Shown piece after piece: positions 8,106 to 15,487 of a stretch of 51,495 nucleotides of DNA. A model generated the notes under the pieces. It saw only the letters and a program-made list of their open reading frames with translations, ran no database searches and was not told where the DNA came from. Numbering within the stretch: position 1 is the first letter of the stretch; the number at the start of each line of letters is the position of its first letter. The DNA comes from Caballeronia telluris (GTDB lineage Bacteria > Pseudomonadota > Gammaproteobacteria > Burkholderiales > Burkholderiaceae): contig NZ_FCNZ02000030.1 in NCBI RefSeq assembly GCF_001544495.1, positions 1 to 51,495 of the forward strand, given 5' to 3'. The translations under genes and the position numbers were made by a program.

Positions 8106-9539
8106 ATGGCCAGCCTACCCGCCGACGGGATGAACCCGCCACACGTTTCACCGAGTGCCAGTGGACCGGAACGTATCAACGCACGCATCGACCGTCTGCC
8201 GGCGACGCGCTCGGTCTGGATGCTGGTATTCATGCTGTCGATCGGCGGATGGTTCGAGTTCTATGACCTGTTCTTTGCCGCGTACGTCGGTCCGGGCCTC
8301 GTCAAGAGCGGCTTATATTCCACCACGACGGCCTCGTTCTTCGGCTTCTCTGGACTTGGCGCGTTCGTCGCGGCATCGTTCGCGGGGCTTTTCATCGGCA
8401 CGTTCTGTTTCACGCGCCTCGCTGACCGCTACGGACGCAAGACGATCTTCACCGTCTCGCTGCTCTGGTATTCGGTCGCGACGTTCGTGATGGCGTGGCA
8501 AGACAGCGCCTTTGCCATCAATCTGTGGCGTCTGATCGCGGGCATCGGCGTAGGAGTCGAACTGGTGACAATCGATACATACGTCAGTGAGTTGGTGCCG
8601 AAGAATCTGCGCGGCCGCGCTTTTGCGTTCGTGCATCTGGTGCAGTACACGGCGGTTCCCGCCGTCGCGCTGTTCGCGTGGTGGCTAGTGCCGCGCGCTC
8701 CGTTGGGCATCGACGGATGGCGCTGGGTCGTGATCATTGGTGCGCTGGGCGCTTTGGTGGTCTGGGCAATCCGCCGCCGCGTGCCCGAGAGCCCACGCTG
8801 GCTCGCGCAGCAAGGACGCCTGGACGAAGCCGAAAGCGTGATGCGCGCGCTGGAAGCCAAGGTCGAGCAACAATATGGCGAGATCCTTCCTGCGCCCGCC
8901 GAGAACGTCGGGCCCGCCGCCGTCGTCGGCAAGGCGCGCTTTAGCGAGATCTGGCAGCCGCCGTATCGTCGCCGCGCGATTACGATGCTCGTCTTCAACC
9001 TCTTCCAGGCCATCGGCTTCTACGGCTTCGCGTCATGGGTGCCGACGCTGCTAGTTTCCAAAGGGGTGACGGTCACGCATAGCCTGATGTACTCGTTCCT
9101 CATCGCTGCATCGAATCCTTTCGGGCCTTTGCTGGCGATGGCGTTCGCCGATCGAATCGAACGGAAGACGCTGATCGTACTCTCGGCGCTTGGTATCGCC
9201 GTCTTCGGCAGCTTGTTTGCGACGCAGACGTCGCCCGCCATGCTGATGGTGCTCGGCGTGTTGATAACGCTGTCGGGCACACTGCTCTCTGTTGGTTATC
9301 ACGCATACCAGACTGAGCTTTTTCCAACGCGCATCCGCGCCACGGCGGTCGGCTTCGTCTATTCGATGTCGCGCCTCTCCGCCATGTTCTCGGGGTTCAT
9401 GATCGCGTCCGCGCTGCGGCACTTCGGTGTCGAGGGTGTGTTCGGCTTAATCAGCGGCGCGATGCTGATGGTCATGGGAGCGATCGGTTTTTTCGGTCCG
9501 CGGACAAACAATCGCACACTAGATGAGGTTTCGCATTGA
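8106..9539 (+). CDS. MFS transporter, sugar/metabolite porter type
   Basis: 477 aa with about 12 membrane segments. It has the MFS signature 'RLADRYGRKTIF' after TM2, 'RLIAGIGVGVELVTIDTYVSELVPKNLRGR' at TM4-5, 'PESPRWL' at the central loop and 'YQTELFPTRIRATAVGF' near TM10. These are hallmarks of the sugar/aromatic-acid/nicotinate porter branch, distinct from the ACS permease upstream. Start choice: AAGGAG at 8092-8097 is only 2 nt from the ATG at 8100 but 8 nt from the ATG at 8106, so 8106 is preferred. It is the last gene of the operon. A second permease suggests two related substrates or an exporter. Confidence 0.9.
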   Translation: MASLPADGMNPPHVSPSASGPERINARIDRLPATRSVWMLVFMLSIGGWFEFYDLFFAAYVGPGLVKSGLYSTTTASFFGFSGLGAFVAASFAGLFIGTFCFTRLADRYGRKTIFTVSLLWYSVATFVMAWQDSAFAINLWRLIAGIGVGVELVTIDTYVSELVPKNLRGRAFAFVHLVQYTAVPAVALFAWWLVPRAPLGIDGWRWVVIIGALGALVVWAIRRRVPESPRWLAQQGRLDEAESVMRALEAKVEQQYGEILPAPAENVGPAAVVGKARFSEIWQPPYRRRAITMLVFNLFQAIGFYGFASWVPTLLVSKGVTVTHSLMYSFLIAASNPFGPLLAMAFADRIERKTLIVLSALGIAVFGSLFATQTSPAMLMVLGVLITLSGTLLSVGYHAYQTELFPTRIRATAVGFVYSMSRLSAMFSGFMIASALRHFGVEGVFGLISGAMLMVMGAIGFFGPRTNNRTLDEVSH

Positions 9540-9949
9540 GCAGCGAATCGCGGCGCGACCGCGGCTGTTGTTCCCAGCGCAATGCGAGCGGGCGCGACGT
9601 CGCGAAGGGGAACCGATGCGGGGCGAGACCACTGCTACGGCAGGGCGCGGCCTGCAGAGGGCTTCCGTTCGCACAAGAATCACATGCTGAACACCACAGC
9701 CGGTCAAACCCAAACGTTCCTGAGTCAGTGACGTCATCCATCATCCGATAACGGTCCGCTGCCTGAGGTCAAGCGGACGTTCGAGCGTCCGAACGGTAGC
9801 GCAGTTCACCGACCGAATGTGGCCGATGAACTAAACCGCTCGCGCGGTAGGGGCTACGGTCTGACGCGAGAGGTCAGGGAGAGGCCGGTCACGCGGCTTT
9901 ATGTTGGCGAATGAGGCAATCCGCCTCGCTCTCCAGCAGGAGCCGAATC
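9540..9949. other. Intergenic DNA left of the IS91 element
   Basis: No gene is supported. ACGTTCGAGCGTCC near 9778 weakly resembles the dispersed repeat at 211 and 27527. The left boundary of the IS91-type element must lie in this stretch, but I cannot place it. Confidence 0.5.
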
Positions 9950-10825
9950 ATGACCTCCTTACCGGCAAACGCCAGCCCCTTGCGCCAACGCATGATCGAC
10001 GACATGCGCATGCGACAGCTTGCCCCCAAGACGCAGGACATCTATCTGCACATCGTGCGTGAGTTCGCCCGCTTCCTCGGGCGCTCACCTGACACGGCCA
10101 CCGTCGAGGACCTGCGCCGCTACCAGCTCTATATGGTCGACCACGGCACATCCGCCGTGTCGCTGAACCACGCGATTACCGGCCTGAAGTTTTTCTTCAC
10201 AGTCACGCTCGACCGCCCCGAGCTGATGGTCAGGATGCAACCGGTGCGTGTGCCCCGCATATTGCCCGTCGTGCTCAGTCCCGATGAAGTGCGGCGACTC
10301 ATCGAGGCGGCCGGCAACCTGAAGCACCAGACCGCGCTGTCGGTCGCGTACGGCGCGGGGCTACGCGCCAGCGAAGTGGTGGCGCTGAAGGTCACCGACG
10401 TCGACAGCGAACGCATGACACTGCGTATCGAGCAGGGCAAGGGCCGCCGTGACCGCTACGCGATGCTCTCGCCGGTGCTGCTCGAACGTCTGCGTGTGTG
10501 GTGGCGCGTGGCCCGTGCGCAGGGCAAGATGCTCGATGGTGGGTGGCTGTTTCCCGGACTCGATCCGCTCGATCAGTTGAGCACGCGACAGTTGAACCGT
10601 GCCATTCATGCCGCCGCCGAGACTGCGAACATCGACAAACGCGTGTCCATGCACACACTACGCCATAGCTTTGCGACACATCTCCTCGAACAGAAGGTGG
10701 ATATCCGCGTGATCCAGGTGCTGCTCGGCCATGCAAAGCTCGAGAACACCGCGCTCTACGTCCAGGTGGCCACCGACCTGCTGCACGAGGTCACCAGTCC
10801 GCTGGACCGTCTGCCCTCAGAGTAG
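9950..10825 (+). CDS. Tyrosine recombinase associated with IS91-type element
   Basis: 291 aa from the ATG at 9950; an in-frame upstream ATG at 9911 gives a less natural N-terminus. It has a SAM-like core-binding domain ('LAPKTQDIYLHIVREFARFLGRSPDTATVEDLRRYQ') and a C-terminal catalytic domain with the expected set: Arg in GAGLRASEV, HTLRHSFATHLLE (His-x-x-Arg), LLGHAKLENTALY with His and the nucleophilic Tyr. It sits 21 nt before the transposase gene. Recombinases of this type accompany some IS91 transposases; whether they take part in transposition or circle resolution is uncertain. Confidence 0.92.
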   Translation: MTSLPANASPLRQRMIDDMRMRQLAPKTQDIYLHIVREFARFLGRSPDTATVEDLRRYQLYMVDHGTSAVSLNHAITGLKFFFTVTLDRPELMVRMQPVRVPRILPVVLSPDEVRRLIEAAGNLKHQTALSVAYGAGLRASEVVALKVTDVDSERMTLRIEQGKGRRDRYAMLSPVLLERLRVWWRVARAQGKMLDGGWLFPGLDPLDQLSTRQLNRAIHAAAETANIDKRVSMHTLRHSFATHLLEQKVDIRVIQVLLGHAKLENTALYVQVATDLLHEVTSPLDRLPSE

Positions 10826-10846
10826 ACCCGCGGGCTGTAACGCCTC

Positions 10847-12016
10847 ATGCTGGAGGTTGCGGACATCTTCCGCAGCCACGGGCCAGCGTGGCGAGCCACG
10901 ACACACTTGAGCCTGGGGCAGCTGAAGGTCATGTCGGCCATCGAACGGTGCCGCACGGCGGCACTGGGCGGACATGTGCTGCGCTGTTCAGGCTGCACAA
11001 GGACCGAGGTGTCCTTCAACTCGTGCCGGGACCGGCATTGCCCGAAGTGCCAGGCCAGCGCCGCACACCGCTGGCTAGAGGCGCGTCAGGCCGATCTGCT
11101 ACCCGTCGAGTACTTCCACGTCGTCTTCACGCTGCCCGCGCCAATCAGCGCGATCGCCTGGTACAACAAGCGGGTCATCTACGGGCTGCTGTTCGACATC
11201 GCCGCCGACACGCTGCGCTCGATCGCCGAGGATCCCAGGCATCTCGGCGCCCAGATCGGCGCCACGCTCGTGCTGCACACTTGGGGATCGGCGCTCACGC
11301 ATCACCCGCATGTGCACGGCATCGTCCCCGGTGGCGGGCTGTCGCCTGACGGTGAGCGCTGGATCGCCTGCCGGCCCGGCTTCTTCCTGCCCGTGCGCGT
11401 CCTCTCACGCCTGTTCCGACGCCGCTTCCTCGAGGCACTCCAGTCGGTTCACCACCGTGGCGACCTGCAGTTCTTCGGCGAGTACACCGGGCTCGCCGAC
11501 CCCGCCACCTTCGCCCGATGGCTTGCGCCCCTACGTACTTGCGAATGGGTGGTCTACGCCAAGCGCCCGTTCGCCGGACCGAAGGCGGTGCTCGAGTACC
11601 TCTCACGCTACACGCACCGCGTCGCCATCTCCAACCAACGTCTGGTCGCCGTCGATGAGCGTGGCGTGACGTTCCGCTGGAAGGACTACCGTGCGAAGGG
11701 ACGCACCCGCTACAAGACCATGACCCTCGAAACCGGCGAATTCATGCGCCGCTTCCTGCTCCATGTGCTGCCCGGTGGTTTCCATCGGATCCGCCACTTC
11801 GGGCTGCTCGCCAACCCGGTGCGCCGCGCCAATCTCGCAAAGGTGCGCGATCTGCTGCACGTCGCACCCGAGCTCAGCCCGTCGCCGGACGACGCCATCA
11901 TCGAAACCCGCCCCGTCTTCATCTGTCGGCACTGCGGCGCACCGATGATCGTCATCGAAATCCTCGGGCGCAGCGCCCCGATCCGCGCACCGCCAATGCG
12001 CCGGGATCCGGCATGA
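10847..12016 (+). CDS. IS91-family transposase (HUH, two-tyrosine)
   Basis: 389 aa. The N-terminal zinc-binding domain shows C47-x2-C50, C60 and C65-x2-C68 (CRDRHCPKC). The HUH metal motif is HPHVHG near residues 153-158, and the paired catalytic tyrosines are Y251 and Y255 (YLSRY), the Y-x3-Y spacing of IS91. The C-terminus has another Cys pair (CRHCGAPM). It nicks single strands for rolling-circle transposition. Reading frame and motifs are intact, so the element may still be active. It lies downstream of and cotranscribed with the tyrosine recombinase. Confidence 0.94.
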   Translation: MLEVADIFRSHGPAWRATTHLSLGQLKVMSAIERCRTAALGGHVLRCSGCTRTEVSFNSCRDRHCPKCQASAAHRWLEARQADLLPVEYFHVVFTLPAPISAIAWYNKRVIYGLLFDIAADTLRSIAEDPRHLGAQIGATLVLHTWGSALTHHPHVHGIVPGGGLSPDGERWIACRPGFFLPVRVLSRLFRRRFLEALQSVHHRGDLQFFGEYTGLADPATFARWLAPLRTCEWVVYAKRPFAGPKAVLEYLSRYTHRVAISNQRLVAVDERGVTFRWKDYRAKGRTRYKTMTLETGEFMRRFLLHVLPGGFHRIRHFGLLANPVRRANLAKVRDLLHVAPELSPSPDDAIIETRPVFICRHCGAPMIVIEILGRSAPIRAPPMRRDPA

Positions 12017-12925
12017 ACTCCACGGTTCCTCGACCTGCCTGTCGAACGTTGGCTCCGCGGCAACGCGGCCCAAGGATGGAAGCCTGCGCGTGTCGCTACG
12101 CGAAGCGCTTCGCCCAGCCGCCTCATCATCGCGAATGCACGACTAAACCACTTCGCTACGGCGTCAGCGCCCCTCCGGCACCCCGCCTGAGCTTGCCGCA
12201 TCCGGCACCACTGACCATTCCGGTCTATCAATCGCCATAGCCGCGAACCCTCCAATCGCAGTGGGGCACTCCGCGGTTTCCTCCATCGGGTTTATTCGAC
12301 GCCTGCCAACACGCGCAGAGGCACCGTCACATTCCTGTGATCGATGGCAGGCATCGAATAACCCTTAACGACCGCCGCCTGCCGCCGTCGGCTGAACCCG
12401 ACCCTGAGCCGCCATTGGAACCGCCACTGCGTCAATGCCCGCTTCCGAGGCCCAACGGCCATCCGTGAGTCTGTGGCGGCCGGCACGTTGTCGGCCTAGG
12501 CGGCCATTGATACATCCGTGTGCGATTAATCGTGTCGTCAGCTACCGCTCGAGGACTCTGAGCTGACGGAGTTTGGCTACATAGGGAACCCTAAGGGCCC
12601 GCGCAAACCCGCCGTTGAATCCTGACGCCAAACGTCCCAGTCAGCCGCGCGCAACCGTGACAAAATGAGACCGGTGATTGGTTGCCGCCAGCGTTTTTCC
12701 GCGCGTCTCAAGCGTGGCATTCTTCGTGTAAGATGCAGTGGCCTACGCTGCCCGCTTGAGAAGCGGGAACGTCTCAAATGACTAGCGCATGGATCTCCTG
12801 AAAGAGGACGCCGACAGCAAGGTGCGAAACCGGCGTCAGACTTCAAGCGGCACGGGACGCCGGTGGCGCGAAGGCGATCGGAGTCGCAACGCGGGGATTC
12901 ATGCTGCCGCCGATGTGATGGTGTC
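12017..12925. other. Noncoding 0.9-kb stretch between IS91 and the PPYPP island
   Basis: I find no convincing gene. It must contain the right end of the IS91-type element. It holds a long inverted repeat (12288-12364) and a perfect 7-bp hairpin, CCCGCTT-GAG-AAGCGGG, at 12751-12767 without a following T-run. Open frames here have no protein character. Confidence 0.6.
12288..12364. repeat. Inverted repeat, about 19-bp arms
   Basis: GGGTTTATTCGACGCCTGCC (12288-12307) and GGCAGGCATCGAATAACCC (12346-12364) are inverted copies differing by one base change and one deleted base, with a 38-nt loop. It lies 270 bp beyond the transposase stop. It could be part of the element's end, a relic of another mobile element, or a transcription-blocking hairpin. 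Confidence 0.65.
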
Positions 12926-14479
12926 ATGATCCGGTACGCCTTCATCACCGTTACGGACTGGAATTTCTTTCCCGGCACACTTGCGACCGTCAGCAGCGTG
13001 CTCGAATTTCACGCGCAGACGACCGTATACGTCATCAATAACGAGCCGCGGCGCGTGAGCGAATCACAAGCCGACTGCCTGTCCAACGACCCCCGGATAC
13101 GCCTGATCGACTCATCGGCCTTCGCGCGCGATGGCCGACATATCGATGCATGGGAGCTCAAGGCCTATTGCATGTGCGACCTGGCCGAGCGCGGCGACTT
13201 CGATGTGCTAATCGGCATCGACTCAGACTGCGTGCTTTGCTCCGACGTCGATCGCGAAATCCGCATGTGCGCCGAGTCCGGCGGCTTCGTGGGCGGAGCG
13301 GACGGCGATGGCGCGCACTACAACGACACCTACGCGGCCTACGGTATCGACACGCCGGCGCACAACGCGCGCTACATGAGCACGTCCTTGTTCTTTTGCG
13401 CGGTTAACCCGGCGAATACCGCGATTGTGCGACGCTGGGCCGAGTGCTGCGCGGCGGCGGTGTTCAACGGACTCGGACCTTATCCTGGGCACGGCGACCA
13501 AGGCGTGCTGAACGCCGTACTTTATGCCGCCAACCGGTCGGCGAGCGTCCACCTGCTCGACAACGCGCTGTGGAGCCAGCACGGGATCTACTGGCAATCG
13601 ACGATCGACTTCAAGCACGGCGCTTTCATCAACCACGCCGCCGGCAGACAAAGACAGCGGGCCTTCCATTGCGGTGGCAGCGACAAGTTCTGGGCCATCG
13701 AGCATCGCGACCACGTGTTCGGCGCGCATGCGGGCCAGGTCTATCCTTATGTCTGGTTCCTCGCGATGCTATGGTTCGGACGCTGCCGGAACTGGTCGGT
13801 CGATCCGTTCCAGTACCTTCCGCCGGCAGCACATCACCTCGCCGACGATCTCGTCCATGCGCTGCCGATGATCCTGCAGGTGTATCCGGTGGCGCGGCAG
13901 CGCTGGGACGCGCTGACCGACCGCATGATCGATCGCCTCCTGAACGGTATTCCGCGCGCGATGAGTCTGGGCGAGGGCAGCATGAACGAAACGATCGAAC
14001 TCGTCGCGTCCTTCCCCGGCGTTCGCCGATATGTCGAGCTCGGTAGCTACGAAGGCGGATCGGTCCTCGCGCTCGGATTGCGATTCGCCAATCGCGACAT
14101 CCATTTCTATTCGGTCGAATCGTTCGCGGGCAGCCTCGACGGCACGATGGATGGACACCGGCTGCCGTCGCGCAGCGCCTACCTGACCAACTTGTCGCGG
14201 TTTCCGTCGTTACGCGTGCAATACGTGCCGGGCGATTCGGCGAGCGCCGCCGCGTTGTTCGCGGACGGCAGCGTCGACATGCTGTTTATCGACGCGAGCC
14301 ACGAGACCGACGCCGTGCTTCGCGATATTGACGCATGGCGCGCGAAGCTGAATCCTGACGGAATCATCGCGGGCGACGACTACGGCTGGCCATCGGTCGC
14401 GCGGGCGGTCGCGCAGCGCTTCCGGGAGATTTGCGTGTCGCCCTCGGGCTGCGTCTGGTGGACGCGGGCGAGCCCATGA
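12926..14479 (+). CDS. Glycosyltransferase-methyltransferase fusion
   Basis: 517 aa from the ATG at 12926, the first Met giving a natural strand start (MIRYAFITVTDWNFFPGTLATVSSVL). The N-terminal half looks like a GT-A nucleotide-sugar transferase: a Rossmann-like start and 'FDVLIGIDSDCVLCSDVD' with the D-x-D type DSD at about 99-101. From about residue 353 there is a separate class I SAM-methyltransferase of the Methyltransf_24 type: 'RRYVELGSYEGGSVLAL' (motif I, SAM binding), 'VDMLFIDASHETDAVLRDIDAW' and 'GIIAGDDYGWPSV'. It overlaps the next glycosyltransferase by 4 nt, so the pair is coupled. It presumably adds a sugar and O-methylates it or a neighbouring group; acceptor unknown. No signal peptide. 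Confidence 0.8.
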   Translation: MIRYAFITVTDWNFFPGTLATVSSVLEFHAQTTVYVINNEPRRVSESQADCLSNDPRIRLIDSSAFARDGRHIDAWELKAYCMCDLAERGDFDVLIGIDSDCVLCSDVDREIRMCAESGGFVGGADGDGAHYNDTYAAYGIDTPAHNARYMSTSLFFCAVNPANTAIVRRWAECCAAAVFNGLGPYPGHGDQGVLNAVLYAANRSASVHLLDNALWSQHGIYWQSTIDFKHGAFINHAAGRQRQRAFHCGGSDKFWAIEHRDHVFGAHAGQVYPYVWFLAMLWFGRCRNWSVDPFQYLPPAAHHLADDLVHALPMILQVYPVARQRWDALTDRMIDRLLNGIPRAMSLGEGSMNETIELVASFPGVRRYVELGSYEGGSVLALGLRFANRDIHFYSVESFAGSLDGTMDGHRLPSRSAYLTNLSRFPSLRVQYVPGDSASAAALFADGSVDMLFIDASHETDAVLRDIDAWRAKLNPDGIIAGDDYGWPSVARAVAQRFREICVSPSGCVWWTRASP

Positions 14480-15471
14480 GAAAGCTCATCCTGCGCAACG
14501 GCCAGTCTCCCGGCGACATCGTGATGCTGACTGCGGCCGTGCGTGACCTACATCGAACCTATCCTGGCGAGTTCGAGACCGACGTGCGCACGCCATGCCC
14601 GGAGATCTGGGAGAACAACCCGTACATCACGCCCGTCGCCGACGATGACCCGTCGGTCGAGACCATCGACTGCGAATATCCGCTGATCCATCGCAGCAAC
14701 GTCACGCCGTATCACTTCATCCACGGCTTCATCGAGCACCTGAACGAGCGGCTCGGGCTGGCGGTGCGTCCCACGGAATTTCGCGGCGACATTCACCTCT
14801 CGGACCTCGAGAAGAGCTGGACTTCTCAGGTGGGCGAGATTGTCGGCGAGCAGTTGCCGTTCTGGATCGTGGTCGCGGGCGGCAAGAATGATTTCACGGC
14901 CAAGTGGTGGGACCCTGTCCGCTATCAGCGCGTTGTCGACTATTTCTCCGGGCACGTGCTGTTCGTCCAGGTGGGCGAGAACGGCCACGTGCATCCGCGG
15001 CTGCGCGGCGTCATCGACCTGCGCGGCAAGACCAGCCTTCGCCAGCTCATACGGCTCGTCTATCACTCGCAGGGCGCGCTGTGCCCGGTAACGATGATGA
15101 TGCACATGGCCGCGGCGATCGAATGCCGGCCCGGCCTGCCGCGCAACCGGCCGTGCGTCGTCGTCGCGGGTGGTCGCGAGCCGCCGCAGTGGGAGGCCTA
15201 TCCGCATCACCAGTTCCTGCATCGCGCGGGTGCGCTGCGCTGCTGCGACAACGGTGGATGCTGGCGGTCACGCGCCGTTCCGCTCGGGGATGGCGACGAG
15301 AAGGATGCGCCAGAGAACTGCTGCGTTGACGTGGTCGGCACGCTGCCGCGCTGTCTGGACCTGATCACGGCGGAGGACGCCATCCGCGCGATCGAGGTCT
15401 ATTTCGCCGGCGGCGCCGTGGCATATCTTACGCCGGACGAGCGGCGCCGCGTAACGGAGCTTATGCGCTGA
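14476..15471 (+). CDS. GT9 (heptosyltransferase)-like glycosyltransferase
   Basis: 331 aa. The start MRKLILRNGQSPGDIVMLTAAVRDLHRTYPGEF is the GT-B/GT9 opening (nucleotide-sugar binding Gly-Asp after strand 1, as in ADP-heptose transferases). Mid-protein there is 'VVAGGKNDFTAKWWDPVRYQRVVDYF' and 'LCPVTMMMHMAAAIE', matching the GT9 acceptor/donor clefts. The C-terminus has a Cys cluster 'RCCDNGGCWRSR' and 'NCCVDV' seen in a subset of GT9-like proteins, which may bind metal. It starts within the stop of the GT-methyltransferase gene (ATGA). It ends 16 bp from the convergent Ser-rich protein gene. Role inferred: glycosylation of a protein or surface glycan. Confidence 0.8.
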   Translation: MRKLILRNGQSPGDIVMLTAAVRDLHRTYPGEFETDVRTPCPEIWENNPYITPVADDDPSVETIDCEYPLIHRSNVTPYHFIHGFIEHLNERLGLAVRPTEFRGDIHLSDLEKSWTSQVGEIVGEQLPFWIVVAGGKNDFTAKWWDPVRYQRVVDYFSGHVLFVQVGENGHVHPRLRGVIDLRGKTSLRQLIRLVYHSQGALCPVTMMMHMAAAIECRPGLPRNRPCVVVAGGREPPQWEAYPHHQFLHRAGALRCCDNGGCWRSRAVPLGDGDEKDAPENCCVDVVGTLPRCLDLITAEDAIRAIEVYFAGGAVAYLTPDERRRVTELMR

Positions 15472-15487
15472 GCGGCAGCGAGCGTGG

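Larger units (their letters stand above)
9950..12016 (+). mobile_element. IS91-family element with tyrosine recombinase (boundaries not resolved)
   Basis: Two adjacent same-strand genes, a tyrosine recombinase and an IS91-type HUH transposase, form the known two-gene layout of some IS91-family elements. IS91 elements transpose by rolling circle, lack terminal inverted repeats and make no target duplication, so the ends cannot be set by eye. The coordinates given cover the genes only. The element separates the catabolic operon from the PPYPP island. Confidence 0.8.

Noticed and set aside
9772..9835. Third copy of the dispersed repeat
   Set aside because: Only ACGTTCGAGCGTCC and GTGGCCG resemble the other copies; spacing and interior do not match.
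12751..12767. Perfect hairpin CCCGCTT-GAG-AAGCGGG considered as a terminator
   Set aside because: No T-run on either side and no gene ending close by.
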